Below, one piece after another: positions 8,193 to 15,659 of a DNA stretch of 64,000 nucleotides. This stretch comes from Leclercia adecarboxylata (GTDB lineage Bacteria; Pseudomonadota; Gammaproteobacteria; Enterobacterales; Enterobacteriaceae). The DNA lies in assembly GCA_002360945.1 (NCBI GenBank), contig DERO01000049.1, forward strand, positions 24,981-88,980. Reading direction: 5' to 3'. A program made the translations under genes and the position numbers. The notes beneath the pieces were generated by a model that was given only the letters and a program-made list of their open reading frames with translations, was not told the origin of the DNA and made no database searches. Position 1 is the first letter of the stretch; every line of letters starts with the position of its first letter.

Positions 8193-8217
8193 CAGCCGCC
8201 ATTATGGCGGCTGCTTT
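8193..8217 (+). terminator. Hairpin after the MFS gene
   Basis: CAGCCGCC and GGCGGCTG form a perfect 8-bp stem around ATTAT (8193-8213), followed by a short CTTT. It lies between the MFS stop and the mscM ribosome site, so it probably ends MFS transcripts, although the T run is short. Confidence 0.6.
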
Positions 8218-8232
8218 AATACAGGAGACGTT

Positions 8233-9477
8233 ATGCAGGAGTTCATTTCCCTGGTCGAAGAGACCGGCATTGAAATAAATCACACCACTTCTTTAGTCAT
8301 CATTTTTGGCATTATTTTTCTTACCGCCCTGATTATTCATTTTATTCTGCACAAAGTGGTGCTGCGGGCGTTTGAGAAACGCGCCCGGGCCAGCAGCCAT
8401 TTATGGCTGCAAATCATTACCCAGAATAAGTTATTTCACCGTCTGGCCTTTACCCTGCAGGGGATAATCGTCAACGTTCAGGCGGTATTGTGGCTGCAAA
8501 GAGGCAGCGACGCAGCGGAAATACTCGCCACCTGCGCGAAGCTGTGGGTGATGGTTTACGCCCTGCTGGCGTTCTTCTCGCTGCTGGACGTGATTTTCAA
8601 TCTGTCGCAGAAAATGGCCACCGCCTCGCAGCTGCCGCTGAAGGGGATCTTCCAGGGCATCAAGCTGGTGAGCGCCATTCTGGTCGGCATCCTGATTATC
8701 TCACTGCTGATCGGCCAGTCTCCCGCGATTCTGATTAGCGGCCTCGGCGCGATGGCCGCGGTATTAATGCTGGTGTTTAAAGATCCGATTTTAGGCCTGG
8801 TGGCGGGCATTCAGCTCTCGGCCAACGATATGCTCAAGCTCGGCGACTGGCTGGAGATGCCGAAATACGGCGCCAACGGCACGGTGACCGATATCGGCCT
8901 GACCACCGTTAAGGTGCGTAACTTCGACAACACCATCACCACCATCCCCACCTGGGCGCTGGTCTCCGACGCCTTTATCAACTGGAGCGGCATGTCGGCC
9001 TCCGGCGGACGACGCATTAAGCGCAGCCTGAATATTGATACCACCAGCATCCATTTTCTCGCCGAGCAGGAGCAGCAGCAGCTGATTCAGGCGAAGCTGC
9101 TCAAGCCCTATATGGCCACGCGCCACGAGGAAATTACGCTGTGGAATCAGCAGAATGGCGAAGGCGAATCGGTGCTGAATATGCGCAGGATGACCAATAT
9201 TGGCACCTTCCGCGCCTACCTGAATGAATATCTGCGCAACCATCCGCGTATTCGTCAGGATATGACCCTGATGGTGCGGCAATTAGCGCCGGACGCCAAC
9301 GGTCTGCCAATTGAAATATATGCGTTTACCAACACCGTGATCTGGGCGGAATATGAGGCAATTCAGGCCGATATTTTCGACCATATTTTCGCGGTGATTG
9401 ATGAATTTGGTTTGCGCATTCACCAGACGCCGACCGGAAACGATATTCGCTCCCTGGCGGGCATACTGGCGAAATAA
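8233..9477 (+). CDS. mscM: MscM (YbdG), miniconductance mechanosensitive channel
   Basis: The protein is 414 residues. Five hydrophobic segments are followed by the MscS-type pore helix and beta domain ([30 protein letters not shown], then [40 protein letters not shown]). The MscS family signature and the YbdG-type length and insertion are clear. It resides in the inner membrane and protects against mild osmotic downshock. Gene order nfsB...mscM...pheP matches E. coli. It ends 1 bp from the convergent lacI-family gene. Confidence 0.92.
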   Translation: MQEFISLVEETGIEINHTTSLVIIFGIIFLTALIIHFILHKVVLRAFEKRARASSHLWLQIITQNKLFHRLAFTLQGIIVNVQAVLWLQRGSDAAEILATCAKLWVMVYALLAFFSLLDVIFNLSQKMATASQLPLKGIFQGIKLVSAILVGILIISLLIGQSPAILISGLGAMAAVLMLVFKDPILGLVAGIQLSANDMLKLGDWLEMPKYGANGTVTDIGLTTVKVRNFDNTITTIPTWALVSDAFINWSGMSASGGRRIKRSLNIDTTSIHFLAEQEQQQLIQAKLLKPYMATRHEEITLWNQQNGEGESVLNMRRMTNIGTFRAYLNEYLRNHPRIRQDMTLMVRQLAPDANGLPIEIYAFTNTVIWAEYEAIQADIFDHIFAVIDEFGLRIHQTPTGNDIRSLAGILAK

Positions 9478-9478
9478 C

Positions 9479-10453
9479 TCAGGTGCTGGCGCGAGAAATA
9501 TAGCGCCAGTTCATCATCACCCGCTCGGTGGCAGCATCGGGGTTGTCGATTCTGTTCAGCAGCAGATCCACCGCCTTACGTCCGATATCCCGCGACGGCT
9601 GTTCGATAGTCGTCAGCGAAACCATCTCGGACAGTTCGGTGCCGTCGAAGCCCACCACGGCGATATCCTGCGGCACGCGCAGCCCCGCCTTTTCGATGGC
9701 GCGTAACGCCCCCGCCGCCAGGGTATCGGAGACCGCAAACACCGCATCCGGGCGCGTCTCTGCCGCCAGCAACTTGCTCATCGCCGCCATGCCGGCCGCC
9801 GCGCTGAGATCGCTGGCATACTCCACCGCCTGATACGCCAAATCGCGCAGATGCAGGACGCTTTTATACCCGCGCTCGCGCAGGCGGGCATATTTGTAGC
9901 TCAGATCGTGGTTGATAAGCGCAATCCGCTGGCGTCCGCCGTCGGCCAGGCGGCTGACCACATGCTGAGAGGCATCGACATCGTTGATCCCGACGCAGGA
10001 GACCGCCCCGGCATCGGCGTATTCGGCGCACTGCACCCAGGGGGCATCGCCAATCAGCGCCGCCAGTTCGGTGAGGCGGGTAAAGGCATCCATGGTGATA
10101 ATGCCATCGACCATTTTGCCGGTCAGCAGGCTCAGCCCCGAGCGGGAGCGTTCAATATCGGAGCCGGAGTTGCACAGCAGAATGCGGTAGCCGTTTTTCT
10201 CCGCCTGCTCCTCGATGCCCTTCACCACCTCGGCGCAGAACGGGTTGGCGATGTTGGAGACCATCACCAGGATCATATAGCTGCGCGAGGTGCGCAGCTG
10301 ACGAGCGAGAAGATTGGGCTGGTAGTTCGCCTCTTTAATCGCCTGCAAGACGCGATCGCGGTTTTTGGCTTTGACGGTATCGCTGTTATTCAGCACGCGC
10401 GATACCGTCGCCACCGAGACGCCCGCCAGTTGGGCGATTTTCTGAATTGACAT
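9479..10453 (-). CDS. LacI-family repressor of the adjacent sugar operon
   Basis: The protein is 324 residues. The LacI helix-turn-helix (IQKIAQLAGVSVATVSRVLNNSDTV, residues 3-27) and hinge helix PNLLARQLRTSRS are followed by a periplasmic-binding-protein-like effector domain (SNIANPFCAEVVKGIEEQA...VVGFDGTELSEM). It lies downstream of the sugar-catabolism genes on the same strand, separated by a hairpin. The twin perfect palindromes in front of that operon fit this class of regulator. The ligand is unknown. Confidence 0.88.
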   Translation of the reverse strand: MSIQKIAQLAGVSVATVSRVLNNSDTVKAKNRDRVLQAIKEANYQPNLLARQLRTSRSYMILVMVSNIANPFCAEVVKGIEEQAEKNGYRILLCNSGSDIERSRSGLSLLTGKMVDGIITMDAFTRLTELAALIGDAPWVQCAEYADAGAVSCVGINDVDASQHVVSRLADGGRQRIALINHDLSYKYARLRERGYKSVLHLRDLAYQAVEYASDLSAAAGMAAMSKLLAAETRPDAVFAVSDTLAAGALRAIEKAGLRVPQDIAVVGFDGTELSEMVSLTTIEQPSRDIGRKAVDLLLNRIDNPDAATERVMMNWRYISRAST

Positions 10454-10504
10454 AGCGACGAGTGATCCTGCAGTTAGCGTTAGCAGCAGGCTATCATAAA
10501 TTCG

Positions 10505-10524
10505 TTGCCCGGCGTACCGGGCAA
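10505..10524 (-). terminator. Hairpin at the end of the sugar operon
   Basis: TTGCCCGG and CCGGGCAA form a perfect 8-bp stem with a CGTA loop, five bases after the dehydrogenase stop. There is no proper T tract, so it may be a REP-like stability hairpin or a leaky terminator before the lacI-type gene. Confidence 0.5.
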
Positions 10525-10528
10525 GCGG

Positions 10529-11671
10529 TTACTGCGCGACGCTGACCCAGCGCTGCTGCTGATGGCTTTTCACTATGGCATCAATGATATACATCACGTT
10601 CGCCCCGTCGTGGAAGGTGGCAAACAGCGGCTTCGCCGGCATCTCGCCCGCCTGCACCGCGCGATAAAACTGCGCCATCATATTTTTAAAGGCATCCGGC
10701 CAACCCTCGATGTGGCCGCCCGGGAAGTGGGCGCTGTCGGCCACGTCGCGGTTCATCAGGCCCGGATCGTCCGTCAGAATCTGATTGGCCTGCGCACGAT
10801 GGCCCACCCACAGCTGCTGGGGCACCTCCTGATCCCAGGCCACCGAGCCCTCGCTGCCGTTGACCTCAAGGCTGAGGCGGTTTTTGCGCCCGGCGCTCAC
10901 CTGCGAGACGGTAAAGCTGCCTTTGCTGCCGTCGTCGAAGCGGAACAGCACCGAACCGAAATCCTCGGTGGTGACGGGTTTATCTTCATACACCGCGTCG
11001 CCCGCCTGGCTGAAGGTCTGGTTCCCGGCCACGTTGGCCTTACGGGTCGGCCAGACGATGGACAGATCGGCCATCACCTCGGTGATGCGCCGCCCGGTCA
11101 GGAACTGGATGGTGTCGCACCAGTGGGAACCAATGTCCGCCACCGCCCGCGATGCCCCGCCGAGCGTCGCGTCGACCCGCCAGTTGTAGTCGGTTTCCAG
11201 CAGCATCCAGTCCTGCAGATAGCTGCCGTGGGCGGCAAACAGCCGTCCGAGCGAGCCTGCTTCCACCATGCTCGCCGCCTGGCGCACCATCGCAAACTGG
11301 CGATAGACAAAGCTCACGCCGTGCACCACCCCCGCCAGCTCCGCCAGGGCCACCAACTCCCGCGCCTCGTCCGGGGTCATGCACAGCGGTTTTTCAGAGA
11401 AGACATGCTTTCCGGCGCGCAGGATCTGACGGTTGATCTCCGCATGCAGATGGTTGGGCGTGCAGTTGTGCACCACGTGCAGATCCGGGTGCGCCAGCAG
11501 TTCGTCCACGCTGCCGTAAGCGTGGGGAATGTTCAGCGCCCGGGCTTTCTCCTGCGCCTGTGCCAGCGAGCCGTCGCACAGGGCGACGACCTGCACAAAG
11601 CCGAGACGGCGCAGGGCTTCGATGTGCGCCGGCCCGATAAAGCCGCTGCCGATAATGCCGACGTTAATCAT
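10529..11671 (-). CDS. Gfo/Idh/MocA-family NAD(P)-dependent sugar dehydrogenase
   Basis: The protein is 380 residues. The N-terminal Rossmann motif is VGIIGSGFIGPAHI, and the family EKP motif (HVFSEKPLCMT) is near residue 98. A C-terminal beta-sheet domain bears DIGSHWCDTIQFLTG with the catalytic D-x-G-x-H arrangement. These enzymes oxidise a hydroxyl of a cyclic sugar or polyol, often at C3. The ATG at 11671 (GGGAG ribosome site) overlaps the upstream TIM-barrel gene by 8 bp, so the two probably act in sequence. Confidence 0.85.
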   Translation of the reverse strand: MINVGIIGSGFIGPAHIEALRRLGFVQVVALCDGSLAQAQEKARALNIPHAYGSVDELLAHPDLHVVHNCTPNHLHAEINRQILRAGKHVFSEKPLCMTPDEARELVALAELAGVVHGVSFVYRQFAMVRQAASMVEAGSLGRLFAAHGSYLQDWMLLETDYNWRVDATLGGASRAVADIGSHWCDTIQFLTGRRITEVMADLSIVWPTRKANVAGNQTFSQAGDAVYEDKPVTTEDFGSVLFRFDDGSKGSFTVSQVSAGRKNRLSLEVNGSEGSVAWDQEVPQQLWVGHRAQANQILTDDPGLMNRDVADSAHFPGGHIEGWPDAFKNMMAQFYRAVQAGEMPAKPLFATFHDGANVMYIIDAIVKSHQQQRWVSVAQ

Positions 11672-12689
11672 GAAGTTCTCCCGCGGCGAAATCGTCAAAC
11701 GCCCGATCGGAAACCGGAATAATGTGGCGGGAGATAAACTCGCGCCCTTCCCGCGCCCCGGTGTCGCCGTCCTTCAGGCAGCACTCCCACTCCAGCACCG
11801 CCCAACCGTCGTAGTCGTACTGGGTCAGCTTGCTGAAAATACCCTTAAAGTCGATCTGCCCGTCGCCCGGCGAGCGGAAGCGCCCGGCGCGGTTAATCCA
11901 GCTCTGGTACCCGCCGTACACCCCGCTGCGCCCGTTGGGTCGGTACTCGGCATCCTTGACGTGGAACGCCTTGATACGGGTGTGGTAGTGGTCGATAAAG
12001 GCCAGATAATCCATCTGCTGCAGCAGCAGGTGGCTCGGATCGTAGAGAATGTTGCAGCGCGGGTGGTTATCCACCAGCGCCAGAAAACGCTCGAAGGTGA
12101 CGCCGTCGTGCAGATCTTCACCCGGATGGATCTCATAGCAGAGGTTCACCCCCTGCTCGTCGAAGGCATCCAGAATCGGCCGCCAGCGGCGGGCCAGTTC
12201 GCTGAATGCCTCCTGGAAACGCGCCTCGTTATGCGGCGGCCAGGGGTACATAAACGGCCAGGCCAGCGATCCCGAGAAGGTGGCGTGGGCCGTTAAGCCG
12301 AGCCGGGCCGAGGCTACCGCCGCCTTTTTGACGATATCAATAGCCCACGCCTGACGGGCGGCCGCGTTGCCGCGCACCGCCTGCGGAGCGAAGTTATCAA
12401 ACGCCTCGTCGTACGCTGGGTTAACGGCAATCAGTTGCCCTTCCAGATGGGTGGAGAGCTCGCTGACCACCAGCCCGTGGTTCGCCAGTTTGCCGTTAAT
12501 TTCGTCGCAGTAGGTCTGGCTCTCTGCCGCCAGCTCCACGTCAAAAATCGCCTTATGATTGCAGGGAATTTGCAGCGCTTTGTAGCCCTTTTCCGCTGCC
12601 CAGCCTGCCAGCCCGTCGAGGGTGTTAAACGGCGGTTGCCCGCCGATAAACTGCGACAGAAAAATTCCCGGGCCTTTAATCGTCCTCAT
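11664..12689 (-). CDS. Sugar phosphate isomerase/epimerase-type TIM barrel (xylose isomerase-like)
   Basis: The protein is 341 residues. Metal-site motifs of the AP-endonuclease-2/xylose isomerase-like barrel are visible: NLCYEIHPGEDLHDG, NILYDPSHLLLQQMDY, IKAFHVKDAEY and WAVLEWECCLKDG supply the Glu, Asp/His, His and Glu ligands. Members isomerise, epimerise or cleave keto-sugars. Coupled here to a Gfo/Idh/MocA dehydrogenase, it may process the 3-keto sugar produced, but the exact reaction is unknown. Confidence 0.82.
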   Translation of the reverse strand: MRTIKGPGIFLSQFIGGQPPFNTLDGLAGWAAEKGYKALQIPCNHKAIFDVELAAESQTYCDEINGKLANHGLVVSELSTHLEGQLIAVNPAYDEAFDNFAPQAVRGNAAARQAWAIDIVKKAAVASARLGLTAHATFSGSLAWPFMYPWPPHNEARFQEAFSELARRWRPILDAFDEQGVNLCYEIHPGEDLHDGVTFERFLALVDNHPRCNILYDPSHLLLQQMDYLAFIDHYHTRIKAFHVKDAEYRPNGRSGVYGGYQSWINRAGRFRSPGDGQIDFKGIFSKLTQYDYDGWAVLEWECCLKDGDTGAREGREFISRHIIPVSDRAFDDFAAGELHD

Positions 12690-12704
12690 ACCACCTCCTG
12701 AACA

Positions 12705-13943
12705 TTACGCCTTGTCATCGTCATATTTGAACGTAACAAGGAAAATCAGCGCGATGACCGCAGCCGCCACCGCCGGGATCCACCAGAAGGTGACCCAGGC
12801 CTGTGGCACGGTCTGCCCCGCCACCAGGCGGTTGTACAGCGCGCCGGAAATCTGTGAGCCGAGCAGCATGCCGATACCGTAAGTGAACATCACGATCATG
12901 CTCTGCGCCTGGCCTTTTACCTTGTCGCCTGCCACGCGGTCGGTGTAGATAAAGCCCACCACAAAGAAGAAGTCATAGCAGACGCCGTGCAGCAGGATGC
13001 CGAGGTACAGCAGGAAACGCCCCTCTTCGCTCACGCCGAGGGCAAACATGGCGTAACGGACGAACCACGCCAGCATGCCGATCAGCAGCATGTACTTCAC
13101 GCCCAGGCGGCGGAACAGCAGCGGGATCACCAGCATGAAGAAGATTTCGGACATCTGGCCGAAGGACATGGCGGTGCTGACGTCGGCAATACCCGCATCC
13201 GCCAGATAGGAGGCGGTATAGGCATAGTAGGTGCCCAGCGGGACCGAAATCAGCATCGCGCACAGGCAGAAGATAAAGAAGTGACGGGTTTTCAGCAGCG
13301 CGAAGGCGTCGGCGCAGAAGAGATCGCGCATCTTCACCGGCATCCCTTTGGCCGGGGCCGGCGTGTGCGGCAGGGTCAGGCTATACAGCGCCAGCAGGAC
13401 GGAGCTGGCCGCTGCCACCTGGAAGATGGTGACGCTTGCGGCCACACCGGTGACGCCGATAAAGATCCCGGCCACAATCCAACCGATGGTGCCAAACACG
13501 CGGACCACCGGGAAGGTCTTGTCGACGTTCGCCAGGCTGTGAAAGGCGATGTTGTTGGTCAGCGCCAGAGTCGGCATGTAGCAGAGCGTGTAGCCAAACA
13601 GCAGGCCAATCAGCAGCGCACCGTTTTCCGCGATTAAGGCGCCCGGCACGAACCACAGGATCGCCGCTCCGGCCAGGTGCATTACCGCCATCACCTTTTG
13701 CGAGGCGAAGAAGCGGTCCACCAGCATCCCGAGGACGAACGGCGACAGAATCGAGGCAATCGGCCCGGCGGAGAACGCATCGCCGATCAGCAATGACATG
13801 TTGTGCTGGGTCATCACCAGACCGAGGGTCACCGACCAGCTACCCCAGATAAAAAATTGCAGGAACATCATCAGCGACAGGCGCGGCACCAGCATTCGGT
13901 GCTGCCCTATCACCTTTCCACTACTTTCAGTTGTTGACACCAT
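12705..13943 (-). CDS. MFS transporter of the nucleoside:H+ symporter type
   Basis: The protein is 412 residues with about 12 membrane segments. It resembles NupG/XapB/YegT in RLSLMMFLQFFIWGSWSVTLG, PVVRVFGTIGWIVAGIFIG and the C-terminal YGIGMLLGSQISGALYN. It presumably imports the glycoside or sugar handled by the two downstream enzymes. I chose the ATG at 13943 (GGGG ribosome site, 6-bp spacing) over an upstream GTG. It is first in the operon, with two LacI-type operators just ahead. Confidence 0.82.
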   Translation of the reverse strand: MVSTTESSGKVIGQHRMLVPRLSLMMFLQFFIWGSWSVTLGLVMTQHNMSLLIGDAFSAGPIASILSPFVLGMLVDRFFASQKVMAVMHLAGAAILWFVPGALIAENGALLIGLLFGYTLCYMPTLALTNNIAFHSLANVDKTFPVVRVFGTIGWIVAGIFIGVTGVAASVTIFQVAAASSVLLALYSLTLPHTPAPAKGMPVKMRDLFCADAFALLKTRHFFIFCLCAMLISVPLGTYYAYTASYLADAGIADVSTAMSFGQMSEIFFMLVIPLLFRRLGVKYMLLIGMLAWFVRYAMFALGVSEEGRFLLYLGILLHGVCYDFFFVVGFIYTDRVAGDKVKGQAQSMIVMFTYGIGMLLGSQISGALYNRLVAGQTVPQAWVTFWWIPAVAAAVIALIFLVTFKYDDDKA

Positions 13944-13964
13944 GATCAGCCCCACCCTTAAAAA

Positions 13965-13976
13965 GTAATCGATTAC
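13965..13976. promoter_or_regulatory. LacI-type operator, proximal copy
   Basis: GTAATCGATTAC is a perfect 12-bp palindrome flanked by A runs, 22 bp before the MFS start. The central CG is typical of LacI-family operators. An identical copy lies 32 bp away, near three helical turns, so two dimers could bind the same face of the DNA. Confidence 0.7.
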
Positions 13977-13996
13977 AAAACCGTATCACATGAAAA

Positions 13997-14008
13997 GTAA
14001 TCGATTAC
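13997..14008. promoter_or_regulatory. LacI-type operator, distal copy
   Basis: This is the second identical GTAATCGATTAC palindrome, with the same AAAA context on its left and right. The pair likely brackets or overlaps the operon promoter and is the expected target of the regulator encoded at 9479-10453. Confidence 0.7.
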
Positions 14009-14091
14009 AAAATAAAGATCCTGCGGATCGATTAAGAAGTGGGAGGGGGGTCACGATAAAGATGAGGATGGGTGCTGGGTGTTGTGCGGCC

Positions 14092-14131
14092 TGATGCCCT
14101 CACCCCGGCCCTCTCCCACAGGGAGAGGGAG
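14092..14131. repeat. 40-bp dispersed intergenic repeat, copy 1
   Basis: The core is CCCTCTCCC-ACA-GGGAGAGGG, a perfect 9-bp stem with a 3-base loop, preceded by TGATGCCCTCACCCCGG. An identical 40-bp copy lies at 47083-47122. It resembles the short palindromic repeats scattered between genes in enterobacteria. This copy sits between pheP and the sugar operon. Confidence 0.85.
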
Positions 14132-14140
14132 CAAACATTA

Positions 14141-14166
14141 AAAAAGGCAACTTACGTTGCCTTTTT
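14141..14166 (-). terminator. Rho-independent terminator of pheP
   Basis: AAAAAGGCAAC and GTTGCCTTTTT form a perfect 11-bp stem around TTAC, with A and T tracts on the two sides. It lies 5 bp after the pheP stop codon on the minus strand, and could also act on the other strand. Confidence 0.85.
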
Positions 14167-14170
14167 GCTT

Positions 14171-15556
14171 TTACTTACGTGATAACTTAAACGCCACAAA
14201 CAGGAACACGACCCACACCGGGAGCAGGATTGCCGAGGTGCGCATGCTGTCCATGGTACACATCAGCACCAGGATCATCGCCAGGAAGGCGATACAGATA
14301 TAGTTCCCCGCCGGGTAGAGCAGCGCCTTGAACTGGGTCTCGCGCCCTTTGCGACGCATCGCCGCGCGGAAACGCAGGTGCGCCAGGCAGATCATGATCC
14401 AGTTCAGCAGCAGGGTCGCGACCACCAGCGCCATCAGCAGGCCAAAGGCTTCGTGTGGCAGTAGATAGTTGACCAGCACCACCAGCGAGGTGATGGCCCC
14501 GGAGAGCAGCAGCGAGTTGACCGGTACGCCGCGACGACTGACGCGGGTCAGGAACTTCGGCGCATTGCCCTGCACGGAGAGGCCAAAAAGCATCCGGCTG
14601 TTGGAGTAGACGCCGCTGTTATAGACCGACAGTGAAGCCACCAGAATCACAAAGTTCAGCGCAGATGCCACCACGTTGCTGTTCAGATCGTGGAAAATCA
14701 TCACAAACGGGCTGCTGTCGGACTTTACTTCGACCCACGGGTAGAGCGCCAGCAGTACCACCAGCGAACCGATATAGAACAGCAGAATACGGTACACCAC
14801 CTGATTGACCGCTTTCGGAATGCTTTTATGCGGATCCTGTGCTTCCGCGGCGGTAATGCCGATCAGCTCCAGCCCGCCAAAGGAGAACATGATCACCGCC
14901 AGGGACAGCACCAGCCCTTTCCAGCCGGTGGCGAGGAAGCCGCCGTGCTGCCAGAGGTTGTCGATGGTCGCCCGCTCGCCGCCGTGGCCGGAGAATAGCA
15001 GCCACAGGCCAAAGCCGATCATACCGATGATCGCCAGCACCTTGATTAAGGCGAACCAGAACTCGGTTTCCCCGTACAGGCGCACGTTCACCAGGTTAAC
15101 GGCGTTAATGATGATGAAGAACACCGCCGCCCAGATCCAGGTCGGTACGTCCGGCAGCCAGTACTGCATATAGATGCCCGCGGCTGTCAGTTCCGCCATG
15201 CCTACCAGCACGAACATCACCCAGTAGTTCCAGCCAGAGAGGAAACCGGCAAACGGGCCCCAGTATTTGTAGGCAAAATGGGCGAAGGAGCCGGATACCG
15301 GCTCTTCCACCACCATCTCGCCGAGCTGGCGCATGATCAGAAAGGCGATAATGCCGGCGATGGCATAACCCAACAGCACTGCGGGGCCGGCCATCTGAAT
15401 GGCGGGACCTATGCCGAGGAACAGCCCGGTGCCGATAGCGCCACCGAGGGCGATAAGTTGAATATGTCGGTTCTGTAAACCACGATGCAGCGTCGGTGTC
15501 TGTTCCGACGAGGCTTCAGCAACACCATTGCCTGAAGCGGATGACGCGTTTTTCAC
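14171..15556 (-). CDS. pheP: PheP, phenylalanine-specific permease
   Basis: This 461-residue inner-membrane amino acid:H+ symporter of the AAT/APC family has 12 membrane segments. It is nearly identical to E. coli PheP from LHRGLQNRHIQLIALGGAIG onward; the cytosolic N-terminus (residues 1-22) differs most. The consensus GGAIGTGLFLGIG substrate-binding loop and the GLELIGITAAEA segment are present. It takes up phenylalanine, and tyrosine weakly. The gene is monocistronic, and its position after mscM is conserved with E. coli. Confidence 0.95.
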   Translation of the reverse strand: MKNASSASGNGVAEASSEQTPTLHRGLQNRHIQLIALGGAIGTGLFLGIGPAIQMAGPAVLLGYAIAGIIAFLIMRQLGEMVVEEPVSGSFAHFAYKYWGPFAGFLSGWNYWVMFVLVGMAELTAAGIYMQYWLPDVPTWIWAAVFFIIINAVNLVNVRLYGETEFWFALIKVLAIIGMIGFGLWLLFSGHGGERATIDNLWQHGGFLATGWKGLVLSLAVIMFSFGGLELIGITAAEAQDPHKSIPKAVNQVVYRILLFYIGSLVVLLALYPWVEVKSDSSPFVMIFHDLNSNVVASALNFVILVASLSVYNSGVYSNSRMLFGLSVQGNAPKFLTRVSRRGVPVNSLLLSGAITSLVVLVNYLLPHEAFGLLMALVVATLLLNWIMICLAHLRFRAAMRRKGRETQFKALLYPAGNYICIAFLAMILVLMCTMDSMRTSAILLPVWVVFLFVAFKLSRK

Positions 15557-15625
15557 GTCTGACCCCTGTCTCTTTTTATGGAAGGGGCACCTTTTAACAC
15601 TTCAGGCAGACGGGAGCAAGTTAAA

Positions 15626-15651
15626 CGCCGGGCAACGGTTGCTACCCGGCG
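15626..15651 (-). terminator. REP-like hairpin after phoX
   Basis: CGCCGGG and CCCGGCG pair around a 12-base centre, immediately after the phoX stop on the minus strand. There is no T run. It resembles a single REP unit and could protect the 3' end of the transcript. Confidence 0.5.
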
Positions 15652-15659
15652 GGAGGCGA

